DNA from: Clostridia bacterium
Lineage (GTDB): Bacteria; Bacillota; Clostridia; Acetivibrionales; DSM-2933
Direction: 5' to 3'
Length of the DNA stretch: 45,445 nucleotides
Assembly: GCA_026416815.1 (NCBI GenBank)
Contig: JAOAEJ010000044.1
Span: 1-45,445 of the forward strand
Shown here: in pieces, positions 17,221 to 25,333 of the stretch
How the letters are laid out: every line of letters begins with the position of its first letter
Position numbering within the stretch: position 1 is the stretch's first letter
Notes under the pieces: model-generated
Databases searched by the model: none
What the model was told of the DNA's origin: nothing
The model's input: the letters and a program-made list of their open reading frames with translations, nothing else
Program-made: the position numbers and the translations under genes

Positions 17221-18059
17221 TATTCTGTGACCGCCGGGTAGCGATACTCTTCATCCTCACCCTGAGGATCGGAAACATCCACGTCAATTCCTATTGTTTT
17301 CAGCTTTTTCATCATACCTTCCGACATATAGTGGTAGCTCAGGTCAAGCTTTTTTAAATTCTTGATTTTGCTGCTGTTTAACAATGTTTGAGCACCTTCA
17401 TCGGTCAAAGTACCCTGTGAAAGGTCCAATACTTCAAGCTGTTCCAGTATGGGAGCTTCAGCTATCTCTACAGCAATCTCATCCTGTATTTCACTGTCCT
17501 TGAGTCCGAGGTACTTTAGCTTTGGAAAAAGTCCTTTTTTCATTAGAGGCTTTATATCCTCGATACTCCCGTCAAAACCGTAGTTATCCTCTCCTAAATA
17601 AAGCTCCAGATGTTCAAGATTAGGAAGCTGTGCCTTACTTATATCCTCTATAGCATCTTTTCCAAGTCCACCGCATATAATCACAAGCTTTTTCAGGTTA
17701 GCATGATTAAGGCTTGACAATCTCAAATTATTACTTCCTTTTATGACCAATTCCTCAAGCTGTGGAAAAGCTCCGAAAAGCGGCGCCATATCACACTGCT
17801 CTATCCATGAAATCTCACATTCATCCGACTCCATATCCCCAATAAATATTCCCTTAAGCTTGGGAAGCTTACTGCTGTTTTCGGCAATAAACTTGACAAT
17901 ATTGTCAGAGCTTTCGTCGTAAGGCTCGCCCCAGAACCCTACCTCCAGGTACTCTACTTCTTTAGCATTAGGGCTGCCTACAAAGTTCTCCATGAGTTCG
18001 GTAAAAGTTTTGCCTTCTTCATACTCGTCATAGGTTAAAGCTAATCTTTCTTTAATCAT
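17220..18059 (-). CDS. STM4015-family leucine-rich-repeat protein
   Basis: A 279-residue LRR protein, first of the five-gene set. After an N-terminal mixed segment there are repeated leucine-rich units, such as FPQLEELVIKGSNNLRL, ANLKKLVIICGG, LPNLEHLELYLG, FPKLKYLGLKDSEI, LEQLEVLDLSQGTL and IKNLKKLDLSYHYM. They form a solenoid suited to binding another protein or peptide. The C-terminus is acidic (QGEDEEYRYPAVTE). No signal peptide. RBS AGGAGA lies 4-5 nt before the ATG. The upstream hybrid sensor kinase stops only 41 nt away on the same strand, so it may share the transcript. Confidence 0.82.
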   Translation of the reverse strand: MIKERLALTYDEYEEGKTFTELMENFVGSPNAKEVEYLEVGFWGEPYDESSDNIVKFIAENSSKLPKLKGIFIGDMESDECEISWIEQCDMAPLFGAFPQLEELVIKGSNNLRLSSLNHANLKKLVIICGGLGKDAIEDISKAQLPNLEHLELYLGEDNYGFDGSIEDIKPLMKKGLFPKLKYLGLKDSEIQDEIAVEIAEAPILEQLEVLDLSQGTLTDEGAQTLLNSSKIKNLKKLDLSYHYMSEGMMKKLKTIGIDVDVSDPQGEDEEYRYPAVTE

Positions 18060-18100
18060 ACTTTCTCCTCTTTCTTTATTTATTTAAGAATCTTATATAA

Positions 18101-21100
18101 TTAACATTTTAGTTCTACACGGTTTCGTCCGTTTCTCTTAGCATCATAAAGCGCCTCATCTGCACGTTTGATTGCTGAATCAAGAGTATCTGTTTCGTGG
18201 TCTACTATAGTCGCTCCAATACTTACCGTAATGTTCAACAATCCATGTTCCTGTGTAAGGAAGGGCTCCCCGGCAATTGACTTTCTCAGCCTCTCAGCAA
18301 CAAACTCCGCAGAATCGGTTCCACATAGAAGAGCTACAAATTCCTCTCCACCATAGCGTCCTACTATGTCTTCCATCCTCAGAACTCTTAAAAACCTTTC
18401 CGCTACCCCACGCAAAATCTCATCTCCGGTAGAATGCCCATAAGTATCGTTTACTTTCTTGAAGTAATCCACGTCAACCATAAACAACGATAACGGTATT
18501 TTCTGCTGCTTCAACTTGTGGAACTCCAATCCAGCCTGTTCATAGAAATAGCGGCGGTTAAATAAGCCTGTCAGAGAGTCAGTTGTAGCCAGCTTCTTAA
18601 CTTCAGTGAAGAGTGTGGCATTTTCAATAGCTATACCTGCTTGGCCCGCAAATGCCAGGGATATCTCCATTTCATAGTCTCCATAGAAGCCAGGGGTACT
18701 GCTATCCAGTGTAAGAATCCCTATAATTCCCTTTTTTGAAATGAGGGGAACTGCCAGTAGTGAACGAGTGTCCACAGTATTGAAATACTCGCCTTTATTA
18801 TCTGCATGTTTTTCCAAATCCTCTATTAAGACCGGCTTACCCCTTCTTATTACTTCTTTCAATACTCCGATGTCCTCTATGCTTATATCGTCCCCTACAA
18901 CAGCACTTCTCTCCTTATAGCCGTGAACAGCCATCAAATGCAGCCTTTCACCTTGCTTTAGCATTACCGTTGCTTGGTCATAGTTAATCATACTGCCAAG
19001 GCTGTCCAGCAGCCTCTTAAGTACCTCCCTTAAGTCAAGGGTAGACGTCAGTACAGAAGATATCTCCTGAAGTTTTTCAATCAGAACCCTCTTCTGCTTC
19101 TCAAACTCCAATCGGTGAGCATTTGCAAGAGCTTCGTTTTTGATATGCTTCAGCGTTATCAGCGTTTTAACCCTCGCCAGTAGTTCAACCTTACTGAAAG
19201 GCTTGGTTACATAGTCATTTGCTCCTACACCGAATCCTGCAGCTATATCCATGATCTGACTTTTTGCCGTCAACATAATTATAGGAAGGTCAATAAGGGA
19301 ATACTTCTCTCTTAACCTTTTGCAAACCTCAAACCCCGACATTTTAGGCATCATAACATCAAGTACAACCAACTCAATCTCACTATCCTGTTCTATCTTT
19401 TCCAATGCCTGCTTACCGTCTGAAGCTGTTACAGTGATATAGCTTTCTAAAGAAAGCTGGTTGACAAGCACCAGCACGTTAATAGGCTCATCATCAACCA
19501 CCAGAATTTTTATCCTCTTCCCATTCCATTCGTCATTACTTATCCCTGGCTCAGCTGCTGCGGCTGTATCTTCATATCCATCAGCAACCGGCTCCCACTC
19601 TGTTACTGCCAAGCTTCTCTGTTCAATCTGACTTGATGAATCGACTTCCATTGAGTTGGATTTACACACCGGTAGTGTAAAAATAAAATTCGCACCCTTA
19701 TCTAACTCAGATTCAACTCGTATTGTACCTCCATGAAGCTCAACTATGTTTTTTGTAATATACAGGCCAAGTCCTGTACCTCCATATTTACGTGATATAG
19801 ACCCATCCACCTGCTCAAAAGACTTAAATACATCCTCCAGCTTGTCTTTGGGTATGCCAATCCCCGTATCCTTTACTGAAATCTCTACAAAACCTTGGAC
19901 ATGTTTTGCCGAAACTCTTATTTCACCCGCTTCGGTAAACTTTATAGCATTACCAATAAGGTTATGTATAACCTGGTGTACACGGTTTTCATCAGCATAA
20001 GCTAAAGGAATATCTTCATTTATGTCATTTACCAGCCTCAAAGCCTTGCCGTTAATAAGAGGTCTTGAAAGTGTTATTACAACTTCAACTACCTGCTTCA
20101 GGTCTATAGGCTTTTTCTGCAGTATTATATCCTTGTTTTTCAACCTGGAAAAATCCAGTATATCGTTTATAAGACTCGCCAACCGTTTTCCACTCATGAC
20201 AATCATAGAAAGATTCTTAAGCTGTTTATCATTAAGCTTCCCGGCAGCTCCATCAATCATAGACTCGGTCAACCCTATGATACCGTTAAGGGGCGTCCTT
20301 ATTTCATGGGATGTATTTGCCAAAAACTCATCCTTGAGCTTATCCAAGGACAGAAGCCTTTCGGACAGCTTTTCAACAGTAGCGAATGCCCCTGAGAATC
20401 TTATAGAAAGCATGACTGACTGTGAAAACAAAAACATAAACAAACCTATAGGGGCGATAAACCCTCTAATCTGAATTACATTTCCAATAGCATATACATG
20501 GTTTGCATATAAGATATCATTGATAATGGTAGCTGCAAAAATAACTATACCTAAAGCCGTTATTAAGGCCCCTTCTCTTTTTCTTATATTCGCGAAAACT
20601 ACCATAAATATTATATATATAATACATGCAAGTGTAACCATCTGGTAAGGCTGAATTGTATAGGAATGTATACTTGCATTGGTAAACAACACTATAGCAG
20701 TGAACGCCCCTCCTACAACTTGGAATGCTCTGACAACTATTTTGGGAGACTCTTTTGGAAAAATCAAACTCATAAAAGTAATAAACATTGGAACAACCGC
20801 ATAGAAGGAACCCAGTTCAATCTTAATATTAAACTCCCAGGGGAAGTCAGGAAACAAATAAACCAGAATGGTTTCCCCAGTTGCAATGGTCCTTAAAATA
20901 AATAAAAAACAGCATAATCCGAAGTATAATGCAGACTTATCCTTGCGTCTCAATGCAAATAGCCCTAGGTGATAAATGCACATAATAGTAAAGCTGCCCA
21001 AAAGGAATAATTCAAAAATTAAATTATATTCCCTCTTCTGAGTAATATTTTTAAGCGTACCCAGCTCAATACTTCCCCAGGCTCCACCCTCTTTATAAAC

Positions 21101-21670
21101 GAAATTCGAAACCTGTAAAACTATTTCGAGCCTAGTGGTGTTTTTATCTATATAAAACTCCGCAACTTTCGGAAGATACTGAGGCTTCATTTCTTCCTTG
21201 CTTTTAGCTACTATTCCATTGGAAGCCACATGGTTACCATTAATCCATACTTTAAATGAAGTACCCAGACTCGGAACCCTAACTGCATAGATTCCGCTGT
21301 CAAAATTACCGTTTACAAGCATACGGTATGTAGCATAACCATGTCCCGGCACCTTTTCCCCATTAATATCCATACTATTCCACGTTCCCGGCACTTTTAT
21401 CAATTCTGATTTCTTGGCTTTACTAATTTCTTTAAAATCATCGGGCTGTAAGAGCTGCTTCCAATAAAATTCCCATTCACCCTCAAGCCTTACATTTCCA
21501 TCCCTTTGCAAACTCCACCCTGATAAATCAAGCGTACCTAGCTTGGCGCTGGCTTGTCTCTTTGGCTGAACTATTTCCTGCTTTGGGGCTACAAATAAGC
21601 CGGCCAAAAGGATACACAATATTATAGGAACTATTATTTTTAAGTTTATATTTTTCATTTTAAGTTTCAT
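18101..21670 (-). CDS. 7TMR-DISM hybrid histidine kinase / receiver / GAF / GGDEF, paralog 1
   Basis: A 1189-residue membrane signalling protein joining phosphorelay and cyclic di-GMP synthesis. Order from the N-terminus: TM signal anchor; extracytoplasmic 7TMR-DISM sensor of jelly-roll type (about 45-220; EGEWEFYWKQLL, VPGTWNS, GYATYRM); seven-TM module (about 225-415); HisKA with phospho-accepting His (FLANTSHEIRTPLNGIIG); HATPase (DTGIGIPKDKLEDVF, GGTGLGLYITKN); receiver (ILVVDDEPIN, VVLDVMMPKMSG, phospho-Asp in LDVMM); GAF; GGDEF. The cyclase motif is intact (GRYGGEEF) and an I-site RMED precedes it, so product inhibition is likely. All modules look catalytically complete. The ATG at 21670 (MKLKMKN) has AAAAGG upstream; a GTG 12 codons earlier is possible. 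Confidence 0.9.
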   Translation of the reverse strand: MKLKMKNINLKIIVPIILCILLAGLFVAPKQEIVQPKRQASAKLGTLDLSGWSLQRDGNVRLEGEWEFYWKQLLQPDDFKEISKAKKSELIKVPGTWNSMDINGEKVPGHGYATYRMLVNGNFDSGIYAVRVPSLGTSFKVWINGNHVASNGIVAKSKEEMKPQYLPKVAEFYIDKNTTRLEIVLQVSNFVYKEGGAWGSIELGTLKNITQKREYNLIFELFLLGSFTIMCIYHLGLFALRRKDKSALYFGLCCFLFILRTIATGETILVYLFPDFPWEFNIKIELGSFYAVVPMFITFMSLIFPKESPKIVVRAFQVVGGAFTAIVLFTNASIHSYTIQPYQMVTLACIIYIIFMVVFANIRKREGALITALGIVIFAATIINDILYANHVYAIGNVIQIRGFIAPIGLFMFLFSQSVMLSIRFSGAFATVEKLSERLLSLDKLKDEFLANTSHEIRTPLNGIIGLTESMIDGAAGKLNDKQLKNLSMIVMSGKRLASLINDILDFSRLKNKDIILQKKPIDLKQVVEVVITLSRPLINGKALRLVNDINEDIPLAYADENRVHQVIHNLIGNAIKFTEAGEIRVSAKHVQGFVEISVKDTGIGIPKDKLEDVFKSFEQVDGSISRKYGGTGLGLYITKNIVELHGGTIRVESELDKGANFIFTLPVCKSNSMEVDSSSQIEQRSLAVTEWEPVADGYEDTAAAAEPGISNDEWNGKRIKILVVDDEPINVLVLVNQLSLESYITVTASDGKQALEKIEQDSEIELVVLDVMMPKMSGFEVCKRLREKYSLIDLPIIMLTAKSQIMDIAAGFGVGANDYVTKPFSKVELLARVKTLITLKHIKNEALANAHRLEFEKQKRVLIEKLQEISSVLTSTLDLREVLKRLLDSLGSMINYDQATVMLKQGERLHLMAVHGYKERSAVVGDDISIEDIGVLKEVIRRGKPVLIEDLEKHADNKGEYFNTVDTRSLLAVPLISKKGIIGILTLDSSTPGFYGDYEMEISLAFAGQAGIAIENATLFTEVKKLATTDSLTGLFNRRYFYEQAGLEFHKLKQQKIPLSLFMVDVDYFKKVNDTYGHSTGDEILRGVAERFLRVLRMEDIVGRYGGEEFVALLCGTDSAEFVAERLRKSIAGEPFLTQEHGLLNITVSIGATIVDHETDTLDSAIKRADEALYDAKRNGRNRVELKC

Positions 21671-21924
21671 ACTCACCAGCCTTTTTGCCTCATTATAAAA
21701 TTTCACAGTGCTATACTGTAAAATTTTGAGTTTACTCTAAAGTCACCCACAGTGCTTTTGCAAAATGACATATAATAATCTAAATTACTTTATCCTTTAT
21801 AATTCTACAAATATAATTCTACAAATTTTTAAAATCTCCTTTGGATTTAAAAAATTACATACAATAGTTTTTAATCTACAAACCTATACATAAATGTATT
21901 TGTATTACATTATATTCTTAGTTA
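21671..21924. other. AT-rich gap upstream of hybrid kinase 1
   Basis: No ORF or clear promoter is seen on either strand. It probably holds the promoter of hybrid kinase 1, but candidate -10 boxes have poor spacing to any -35. A family-A-like end fragment (TTTTACAGTATAG on the minus strand) lies near 21710. Confidence 0.4.
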
Positions 21925-21960
21925 CAAAAAAACTACAGACTGGACATTAGTCTGTAGTTT
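21925..21960 (-). terminator. Terminator of the DUF4173 gene
   Basis: A perfect 12-bp stem (AAACTACAGACT, 7-nt loop, complement) is followed on the minus strand by TTTTTTTG. It lies about 70 nt after the stop at 22032. A short palindrome, AGGCAATTGCCT, lies between them. Confidence 0.85.
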
Positions 21961-22031
21961 AAGATTTTAGGCAATTGCCTACCTTTATGCTCATTTAAGA
22001 TCTATACCTGATAATTCGATTTATATATGGA

Positions 22032-23576
22032 TTAATCCCTATAATAATGCAGCCCTTCAGTATAATTCAGCTTATACTTATCAAGCTCCTTTTTAGCCCT
22101 ATACTTGGAATAATTAAACGATTGCCAGCTCTTTTCCTCATCTAACTTCTCCTTTTTCAGGTATAAACCATTTTCAATCTGAGCTGCAACACCTTTGTTT
22201 TTGTCATTCAAGAGGCGGGTGAGCTCAGGTACTGCGTCGTAGGAAAGACTTGATAAGTAGGCTGCATCTATCTGCTGTGTTTTATAATACCGCTCAATAT
22301 TGTTTTTCGCAATAATCACATCAACGTTTGCATAGTTGATTATCACGTAGGAAATTACCGCTATGACAATATATGCTTTAAGTAAGGATATTTTCTCATT
22401 CCATATCTTAATAAGTGTCACAATAAATAGTACAAACAGGAATGCCATAAAAGCATGGGTCAGTATCCTTAGGTGGGTATAACCGTAAGCCTCCTCATAC
22501 AGAGCCATCCTTAAATGTGCAGAAAGCAGCATTATGAGAGTATTGGCTACGACAAGGGAATGTAGTATTTGCATAGCCCTATTAACTGCAGCGCTGCCTT
22601 TCTTTGTAAAGTTTATGCTGCTTAGTAGTATGCTAAAGTTTATTAAAGTAACAAGATTCAGTTCAAAAAACCCTCTCCTTGCATACTCCGAATATGTGAA
22701 TCCGTCGGGTAAACTTGCTCCCCCAAACAGATATGAAAACTGTATCATTACAAATACTACATAGATTATATTTATCAAGCTCAGAATAGTAATAATTATT
22801 ACATTGTCCAATATCCTCACATCCCGGCCTTGTTTCTGGTGTGAAGGATTATCATATCTTTGTATAGGGTTCAATAATCCGAAGATATATCCGAAAGAGA
22901 ATACAGTTATAACCAAGATAAGTATAGTGTGTGCTATGACTTCCCCCAAACCTATATTCGTGAAAACATCGGGTAAGTCACCTACAAGATTTGCGAAAAC
23001 CTGATCGGCTGAAGCTAGTAATATAGTTATCACCAATAATAGGGGTATTGATATTACCAAACCAATTAGTACCTTTTTCAAAGTCGCATTCTTCCCTGAA
23101 TCTACTCTGAATTTGGTTATAAGCGAAATTATCCTGAACGGCTTTAGAATATTACTTAATGTATTAATTAGTGAGGCCCAGATTATATCCTCCAAAAATC
23201 TTAAAACAAACCAACTGTGTTTATTAGTTTTTGTTATCAGTATTGTTTGAATTATTAAAAGCATAGGTATTGCAAGGAAATTCAAAACAGAGAATACCTC
23301 ACTGGAAAATAAAGAGTATACCAAAGATAGGGCCAGTATAGGTATAATCAAAAACCATCCAAAATCAAATTTTATACTTATTCTTCCCCTAGCATTGAAA
23401 AACAAAACTACATAAAACACCACTGTAAATATCGGATATGATACACCAAAAGGTTTTCCGTAGAATAAAAAGTCAAAAACCAAACCCAGCAATATACTGC
23501 CCAAAAGCATGTAGATGTTCTCCCTTTTCAGGATTGCTGCGGAATCCTCCACCCTTGCTGTAGATAAATCTTCCAT
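22032..23576 (-). CDS. DUF4173/DUF4153-type polytopic membrane protein
   Basis: A 514-residue integral membrane protein with about 12 hydrophobic segments. It opens with a short cytoplasmic tail, then a family-typical first hairpin (GLVFDFLFYGKPFGVSYPIF at about 35). A long loop holds FRIISLITKFRVDSG, and the C-terminal soluble tail is about 90 residues and highly charged (AVPELTRLLNDKNKG, EKSWQSFNYSKYRAKKELD). The family has no assigned function. The ATG at 23576 is preceded by AAAGGGG at about 9 nt; a TTG seven codons upstream lacks a site. The XRE and DUF2975 genes upstream on the same strand often accompany such membrane proteins in clostridia, so one transcript is possible. Confidence 0.78.
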   Translation of the reverse strand: MEDLSTARVEDSAAILKRENIYMLLGSILLGLVFDFLFYGKPFGVSYPIFTVVFYVVLFFNARGRISIKFDFGWFLIIPILALSLVYSLFSSEVFSVLNFLAIPMLLIIQTILITKTNKHSWFVLRFLEDIIWASLINTLSNILKPFRIISLITKFRVDSGKNATLKKVLIGLVISIPLLLVITILLASADQVFANLVGDLPDVFTNIGLGEVIAHTILILVITVFSFGYIFGLLNPIQRYDNPSHQKQGRDVRILDNVIIITILSLINIIYVVFVMIQFSYLFGGASLPDGFTYSEYARRGFFELNLVTLINFSILLSSINFTKKGSAAVNRAMQILHSLVVANTLIMLLSAHLRMALYEEAYGYTHLRILTHAFMAFLFVLFIVTLIKIWNEKISLLKAYIVIAVISYVIINYANVDVIIAKNNIERYYKTQQIDAAYLSSLSYDAVPELTRLLNDKNKGVAAQIENGLYLKKEKLDEEKSWQSFNYSKYRAKKELDKYKLNYTEGLHYYRD

Positions 23577-23635
23577 AATCAAAATCCCCTTTCCCAAACA
23601 TAAATTTTATAAAATGCAGTAGTTGTTGAAATATT

Positions 23636-23682
23636 GCCCTCACGCCTGCACCCCATTTTTGTTTTAAAGTTTGTTATCTATA
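23636..23682 (+). repeat. Family A element remnant (right end only)
   Basis: CGCCTGCACCCCATTTTTG followed by TTTTAAAGTTTGTTATCTATA matches the right end of the family A elements. The hairpin-rich body is missing. It lies between the DUF4173 and XRE genes. Confidence 0.6.
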
Positions 23683-23687
23683 CCCCC

Positions 23688-23903
23688 TTACCTCTTATCA
23701 TCGTCTACAAACTCCAGAATATCTCCCGGCTGACAATCCAAGGCTTTACATATAGCCTCAAGCGTAGAAAACCGGATAGCCTTCGCCTTATTATTTTTCA
23801 GAACCGAAAGATTTGCCAGTGTAATATCTATCTTTGAAGCAAGTTCCGAAGAACTCATTTTTCTTTTTGCCATCATCACATCAATGTTAATTATTATTGC
23901 CAT
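23688..23903 (-). CDS. Small XRE/Cro-type HTH regulator
   Basis: A 71-residue DNA-binding protein consisting of one Cro/CI helix-turn-helix (MSSSELASKIDITLANLSVL at about 16-35, then RFSTLEAICKALDCQPGDIL). It matches the YozG-like regulators that are usually encoded next to a DUF2975 membrane protein. RBS GGAGGA lies 5 nt before the ATG. The DUF2975 gene ends 57 nt upstream. A short inverted repeat in the promoter region at 24494-24508 is a candidate binding site. Confidence 0.88.
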   Translation of the reverse strand: MAIIINIDVMMAKRKMSSSELASKIDITLANLSVLKNNKAKAIRFSTLEAICKALDCQPGDILEFVDDDKR

Positions 23904-23960
23904 ACTGTTCCTCCATATATATTAGAAAATTGCTTAATCAATTCAAATTATTCAATCTTC

Positions 23961-24422
23961 CTATATCGTCAAATCATTTTCTTCCTTTACCATCACTGCC
24001 TGTCGGAACACTTCAGCAAATATTACCGAAAAAAAGCCTGCTATAGTAAATACCATCATTATGATTATTGTTAGAAAAGAGTTGTAGACAAATATCTTTA
24101 CTACATAAGCTGCTGCAATTATAAAAGAAGCAGCTGCGATACGGTTAAGGCTCTTTACATTGTCCATCATAAACGGATTTCTCCTGTTCAAGGTTTTAAA
24201 GATTTTACGGATTTCGTTTACAATTAGTAATGAAAAAAGGCCCGTTATGTACAAAAATCCCAGAAGAAAATAATACACCTTACCGGATTGTACATTCAGA
24301 AGTTCAAGGTACCATCTTACCAAATAGGGAAGCCCAAGAAAAATCCCTATACCACCTAAAAAAATACAATCCAGCAAATATTTCACCAATGCGGATAAGC
24401 CTCTTTCTCCTAAGATTACCAT
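23961..24422 (-). CDS. DUF2975 family membrane protein
   Basis: A 153-residue protein with four predicted TM helices (about 8-30, 45-67, 88-108 and 118-140). A loop after TM2 carries VNEIRKIFKTLNRRNPFMMDNV, the conserved region of DUF2975. Function unknown; this family nearly always pairs with a small XRE regulator, as here. The ATG at 24422 was chosen because GGAGGG lies 8-10 nt upstream; an ATG six codons earlier overlaps that site. It heads a probable DUF2975-XRE-(DUF4173) unit. Confidence 0.85.
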   Translation of the reverse strand: MVILGERGLSALVKYLLDCIFLGGIGIFLGLPYLVRWYLELLNVQSGKVYYFLLGFLYITGLFSLLIVNEIRKIFKTLNRRNPFMMDNVKSLNRIAAASFIIAAAYVVKIFVYNSFLTIIIMMVFTIAGFFSVIFAEVFRQAVMVKEENDLTI

Positions 24423-24456
24423 AGAATTATCACCCTCCATTTTTTTGCTCCATTTC

Positions 24457-24485
24457 AGTATACAATATTATATTCTATTATTCAA
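24457..24485 (-). promoter_or_regulatory. Promoter of the DUF2975-XRE unit
   Basis: On the minus strand, -35 TTGAAT and -10 TATACT are separated by exactly 17 nt, about 35 nt upstream of the DUF2975 start. Confidence 0.6.
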
Positions 24486-24493
24486 TAAATATT

Positions 24494-24508
24494 TATCGTT
24501 ATTCGATA
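24494..24508. promoter_or_regulatory. Candidate XRE operator
   Basis: TATCG-TTATT-CGATA, an inverted repeat about 10 nt upstream of the DUF2975 -35 box. The similar neighbouring tracts TATTCAATAAATATT and ATATTTTTATTG suggest a multi-site operator. Assigning it to the XRE protein is inference. Confidence 0.35.
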
Positions 24509-24578
24509 TATTTTTATTGTTCATTAGTATAATATTATATCTCTAATTATGTATTATCCATAAAAAGCAGGATAATAC

Positions 24579-24607
24579 TTGACAATCACTATACCGGTTG
24601 GTACACT
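24579..24607 (+). promoter_or_regulatory. tetR promoter with operator in the spacer
   Basis: -35 TTGACA and -10 TACACT are separated by exactly 17 nt. The spacer and the -10 edge contain TATACCGGTTGGTACA (24590-24605), a dyad of the kind bound by TetR-family repressors. Bound repressor would block RNA polymerase, giving autoregulation. A matching site recurs upstream of the amylase gene. Confidence 0.75.
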
Positions 24608-24637
24608 AATTTCAAATATACTTATTGAGGTGGATAT

Positions 24638-25204
24638 TTGGATAATAAAACAAAAATACTGGAATGTTCATTGGAATTATTCTCTTTACACGGCTTTAAT
24701 AGTATAGGCATTCAAGATATCGTAGATAAAGTTGGCATTAAAAAGCCCACATTGTACCATTATTATGGGAGTAAAGAAGGACTTCTTCAGTCACTGCTTA
24801 GCGAACACTTCAAGCCATTTAACAATGCTGTGAGACAAGCTGCCGATTACCACGGTGACCTGCCTAAAACCCTGAACGAAGTTGCTTTTGCATTTATTAG
24901 CTTCGCAAAAGATAATAAAAACTTTTATAGAATGATACTGTCCATGAGTTTTGACCCACCGGAAAGTATCACACTTAAAACAGTGACTCCTTTTCTTACA
25001 GAACAGTTTCAGCTTATTGAAGAGCTTTTTATAAAAGCTTCAAATAATCACGGTAATTTGAAAGGGAGGCATATGAGGTATGCGGTTTCATTTATAGGAA
25101 TGCTGAATACATATATCAGTTTACTGTTAAATGAGCATGTAAGCCTAACCGACGATTTAGTCTACAATGTTGTACATCAATTTATGCATGGAATCTTTTC
25201 ATAA
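24638..25204 (+). CDS. TetR/AcrR family transcriptional regulator
   Basis: A 188-residue repressor-type protein. The N-terminal DNA-binding domain is typical (KILECSLELFSLHGFNSIGI; VDKVGIKKPTLYHYYGSKEG at about 31-50). The C-terminal ligand domain is helical (about 70-185) and not assignable to a ligand. The start is TTG at 24638, with GAGGTGG 4-6 nt upstream. It lies 129 nt before the plus-strand GH13 gene. The same operator sequence occurs in the promoters of both genes, so it probably controls itself and the amylase. Confidence 0.9.
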   Translation: MDNKTKILECSLELFSLHGFNSIGIQDIVDKVGIKKPTLYHYYGSKEGLLQSLLSEHFKPFNNAVRQAADYHGDLPKTLNEVAFAFISFAKDNKNFYRMILSMSFDPPESITLKTVTPFLTEQFQLIEELFIKASNNHGNLKGRHMRYAVSFIGMLNTYISLLLNEHVSLTDDLVYNVVHQFMHGIFS

Positions 25205-25218
25205 TTTTTTGGGTTTTA

Positions 25219-25236
25219 TGTACCTACCGGTACGTA
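25219..25236 (+). promoter_or_regulatory. Second TetR-type operator, upstream of the amylase gene
   Basis: GTACCTACCGGTACG at 25220-25234 is close to the complement of the tetR site (GTACCAACCGGTAT). It lies about 100 nt before the amylase ATG. RBS GAGGTG precedes that ATG. Confidence 0.65.
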
Positions 25237-25333
25237 TGACTATTGGAAAATCTATATGCTTTGCTATGAAGCATTGATTAGAGTTATTTAAAGGTTACGA
25301 TCCATTAACTTTTATAAAATATGAGGTGTTTTT

